Shown here: piece after piece, positions 62,474 through 64,000 of the stretch
Numbering within the stretch: the stretch's first letter is position 1
Layout of the letters: every line of letters begins with the position of its first letter
Origin: Ferrimonas sp. YFM
GTDB lineage: Bacteria; Pseudomonadota; Gammaproteobacteria; Enterobacterales; Shewanellaceae
NCBI RefSeq assembly: GCF_030296015.1
Contig: NZ_AP027368.1
Location: 1,612,001 to 1,676,000 of the forward strand
Direction: 5' to 3'
Length of the DNA stretch: 64,000 nt
Program-made: the position numbers and the translations under genes
Notes under the pieces: generated by a model
The model's input: only the letters and a program-made list of their open reading frames with translations
Database searches by the model: none
What the model was told of the DNA's origin: nothing

Positions 62474-63019
62474 CTATGTTAATTGCGACTGTTGCCGGGA
62501 TCGAATTCTGCTAAGAGAGACGGGTGTGATGCCCAGATAGGAGGCCAGATGCTTCTGTGGCACCAGTTTCAGCAGTTCCGGGGCGTCCGATATCAGCGCC
62601 AGATAGCGCTGCTCCGGGGTGTCTTTGATGCGGGAGAGAAACAGGTGTTGATAGTGCCTGAGCCGGTCGCAGGTGAGCTTGAACATCGCCTCTTTGAGTT
62701 CGGGCCTGGATGCCATCATAGCATGAAGGTCTTGCTTGCTGACCCTGTGCACCGTGGCGCTGGTGACGCTCTCCAGGGTATAGGGACTGGGACTGTCATA
62801 GATAAGGCTTTCGAATGAGGAGACAAACTGATTGGGCAGGAAGAATTGAAAAGAGACATCTTTGCCGTTGTGATTAAACCAGGATCTCAGGCAGCCTTTC
62901 TCAATGAAGTAGAGGTATTTTGCCTGCTCGCCCTCTTTTATTAATGGAGTCGATTTTTCCAAGTCGAGATGGATGGACTTGGGCTTAAGGGCGTTCCAAA
63001 TAACCTGGACTGAGTCCAT
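62474..63019 (-). CDS. Crp/Fnr-family transcriptional regulator
   Basis: This 181-residue regulator has a cyclic-nucleotide-binding-type N-terminal domain (STPLIKEGEQAKYLYFIEKGCLRSWF...) and a short C-terminal helix-turn-helix (LVPQKHLASYLGITPVSLSRIRSR). There is no Fnr-type cysteine cluster. This short form is common near flavodoxin-fold reductases. It probably controls the reductase gene directly downstream; the effector is unknown. The upstream gap 63020-63216 shows no clear operator. Confidence 0.87.
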   Translation of the reverse strand: MDSVQVIWNALKPKSIHLDLEKSTPLIKEGEQAKYLYFIEKGCLRSWFNHNGKDVSFQFFLPNQFVSSFESLIYDSPSPYTLESVTSATVHRVSKQDLHAMMASRPELKEAMFKLTCDRLRHYQHLFLSRIKDTPEQRYLALISDAPELLKLVPQKHLASYLGITPVSLSRIRSRQQSQLT

Positions 63020-63216
63020 ATGAGGATTCCGGAGCTGTAGGCGAATATTTTCGAATCCTAGAGTCGTCGTAGGATTAAGTCAAGCTGACCTGCCTAAGAC
63101 TAAGGGTGGCAGATTTTATAAGGGTTTTAAAGACGAGGGTAATAGGTTTAGTGGGGCGCGGTATATAAAGTGAGGGTGCGGGTTTGGTGAGGGAGGTAGA
63201 CTGAAAGGGAAGAATG

Positions 63217-63243
63217 GGCGCAGATGAGATACTCACCTGCGCC
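63217..63243 (-). terminator. Terminator-like hairpin after the cold-shock gene
   Basis: GGCGCAGATGAG (63217-63228), loop ATA, CTCACCTGCGCC (63232-63243): a 12-bp stem with one G-T pair. The T-run on the minus strand is weak. Confidence 0.55.
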
Positions 63244-63253
63244 ACAATCGATA

Positions 63254-63466
63254 TTAGAGCACTACTACGTTAGCAGCTTGAGGGCCCTTTTGGCCTTGCT
63301 CTACATCGAAGGAAACCTTCTGGCCTTCGGACAGGCTCTTGAAGCCGTCGGAAGCGATGGAGCGGAAGTGTACAAACACGTCGGAGCCACCGTTGTCAGG
63401 AGCGATGAAGCCAAAGCCTTTCTCGTCGTTGAACCACTTTACCTGACCAGTTGTTTTGTTAGACAT
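63254..63466 (-). CDS. Cold-shock protein, CspA family
   Basis: This 70-residue single OB-fold RNA chaperone has RNP1 as KGFGFI and RNP2 as VFVHF, with the usual start [26 protein letters not shown] precedes ATG 63466. It stands alone. As in other cspA-like genes a long leader is likely, because the gap upstream is almost 400 bp. Whether it is cold-induced cannot be told. Confidence 0.95.
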   Translation of the reverse strand: MSNKTTGQVKWFNDEKGFGFIAPDNGGSDVFVHFRSIASDGFKSLSEGQKVSFDVEQGQKGPQAANVVVL

Positions 63467-63862
63467 AATGTGTCCCTCTTAAATTGGATAAAAACTTTAC
63501 AATTTCAATTCACTGACTTGAATTACTAAAGATGACTATGAAGTTAAGGGAAACACTTAGGACCAAAACAACAATGAAGGTGTTCTGAAGGCTTGTCTTT
63601 TACTCGAGCTGTCATTAATAACTCTGATAGTCAGAGAGGCGCAAAGTATGAGGTCTAATACCCGGGAAGTAAAGCTTTTTCGAAGGCGGCACTCCTCAAT
63701 AGCTTAACCTTATGAAAAGTAATACTAAAACGACGTTCGTTTGTGACTTGAGCTGGTTGCAGGGCGGGGCCGAATCCGCAGCCCCTGATCCTGTGGAAGG
63801 GGGTGTCATGCTTTAGCTAATTCTTTGAAAATAAAGCAATAAGTTGTTTGGCATCAGGCCGG
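63467..63862. other. Upstream region of the cold-shock gene
   Basis: 396 bp with no gene. The part next to the gene is AT-rich and probably forms the leader of the cold-shock mRNA. I could not find a convincing cold box, promoter or small RNA. Confidence 0.4.
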
Positions 63863-64000
63863 TTATTTCCCATCAAATCTCTGGGAGCAGTCGGTGTACC
63901 ACAGTTGCACCAGCTGACAGACCTGCTGCCTGAGCCAGAGCAGCTTGGGGTTATGGTTGTTTCTCTTATGCCAGATCAGGGTCAGAGGAACGCTCAACTC
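63863..64000 (-). CDS. C-terminal end of a LysR-type regulator (cut by window)
   Basis: Reading inward from base 64000 on the minus strand gives 45 residues before TAA at 63863-63865. They include [22 protein letters not shown], the typical end of a LysR substrate-binding domain, followed by a short tail [12 protein letters not shown]. The rest of the gene lies beyond the window. The family call rests on this short segment alone. Confidence 0.68.
   Translation of the reverse strand, partial: ELSVPLTLIWHKRNNHNPKLLWLRQQVCQLVQLWYTDCSQRFDGK

Overview
The window looks like chromosomal DNA of a GC-rich marine or sediment gammaproteobacterium of the Shewanella/Ferrimonas kind. This rests on an OmcA/MtrC-type decaheme surface cytochrome, a second multiheme lipoprotein, two ApbE flavin transferases, an aryl-polyene-type fatty acid tail, and AsnS/GlnK/AmtB proteins that read like gammaproteobacterial ones. 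The genus is inferred; Ferrimonas is my best guess because the GC is higher than in most Shewanella. I see no rRNA, tRNA, insertion sequence, prophage or CRISPR array.

Layout. 1-3.0 kb: the end of an aryl-polyene-like cluster (FabG, ketosynthase), a terminator, then a B12-binding radical SAM enzyme. 3-10.7 kb: an internally duplicated secreted protein, a nitroreductase, a Dcp-type lipoprotein peptidase, a LysR gene divergent from a monooxygenase/Gfo-Idh pair, and an AAA ATPase. 10.7-13.6 kb: copper export (copA plus a membrane cupredoxin) behind a CueR-type promoter with a 19-bp spacer. 13.8-17.3 kb: a DUF6607 lipoprotein gene broken by an in-frame TAG, then glnK-amtB with a sigma-54 promoter and paired NtrC-like sites. 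17.3-21.1 kb: asnS, a CoA-type Nudix gene and pabB. 21.1-24.0 kb: a tight operon tlpA-like / DUF4266 / DUF3570 / apbE. 24.1-26.9 kb: a rhodanese and a hybrid histidine kinase. 27-30.7 kb: class I fumarase and an S9 peptidase. 30.9-33.2 kb: an orphan flagellin and its lysine methylase FliB. 33.3-40.4 kb: two AraC regulators, small membrane proteins, a Nudix-HAD fusion, a GNAT enzyme and a YiaW/YiaV-like pair. 40.4-44.3 kb: an FbpABC iron transporter with a Fur-like box. 44.3-52.8 kb: a DUF294 signalling protein with an exonuclease, a BCCT transporter, a KefF/KefC-like pair and a LysR gene. 53-55.2 kb: a diheme lipoprotein and a second ApbE. 55.6-59.4 kb: a frameshifted NTF2-like gene, an SDR, an iron alcohol dehydrogenase, and a nitroreductase divergent from an HxlR regulator. 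59.4-64 kb: decaheme cytochrome, flavodoxin-fold quinone reductase, Crp-like regulator, cold-shock protein and the C-terminal end of a LysR gene.

The most interesting thread is covalent flavin attachment. Each of the two apbE genes lies beside a gene whose product carries a D-x-x-T-G-A-S motif, which matches the known ApbE target pattern. One candidate target is an outer-membrane beta-barrel (DUF3570) and the other is a diheme c-type lipoprotein. If correct, the window holds two separate flavinylation modules next to multiheme electron-transfer genes. Two genes are broken by single lesions (in-frame TAG at 15000-15002; one surplus base near the T6 tract at 55772-55777). Control elements readable from the sequence include NtrC/sigma-54, CueR-type and Fur-type sites and many intrinsic terminators.
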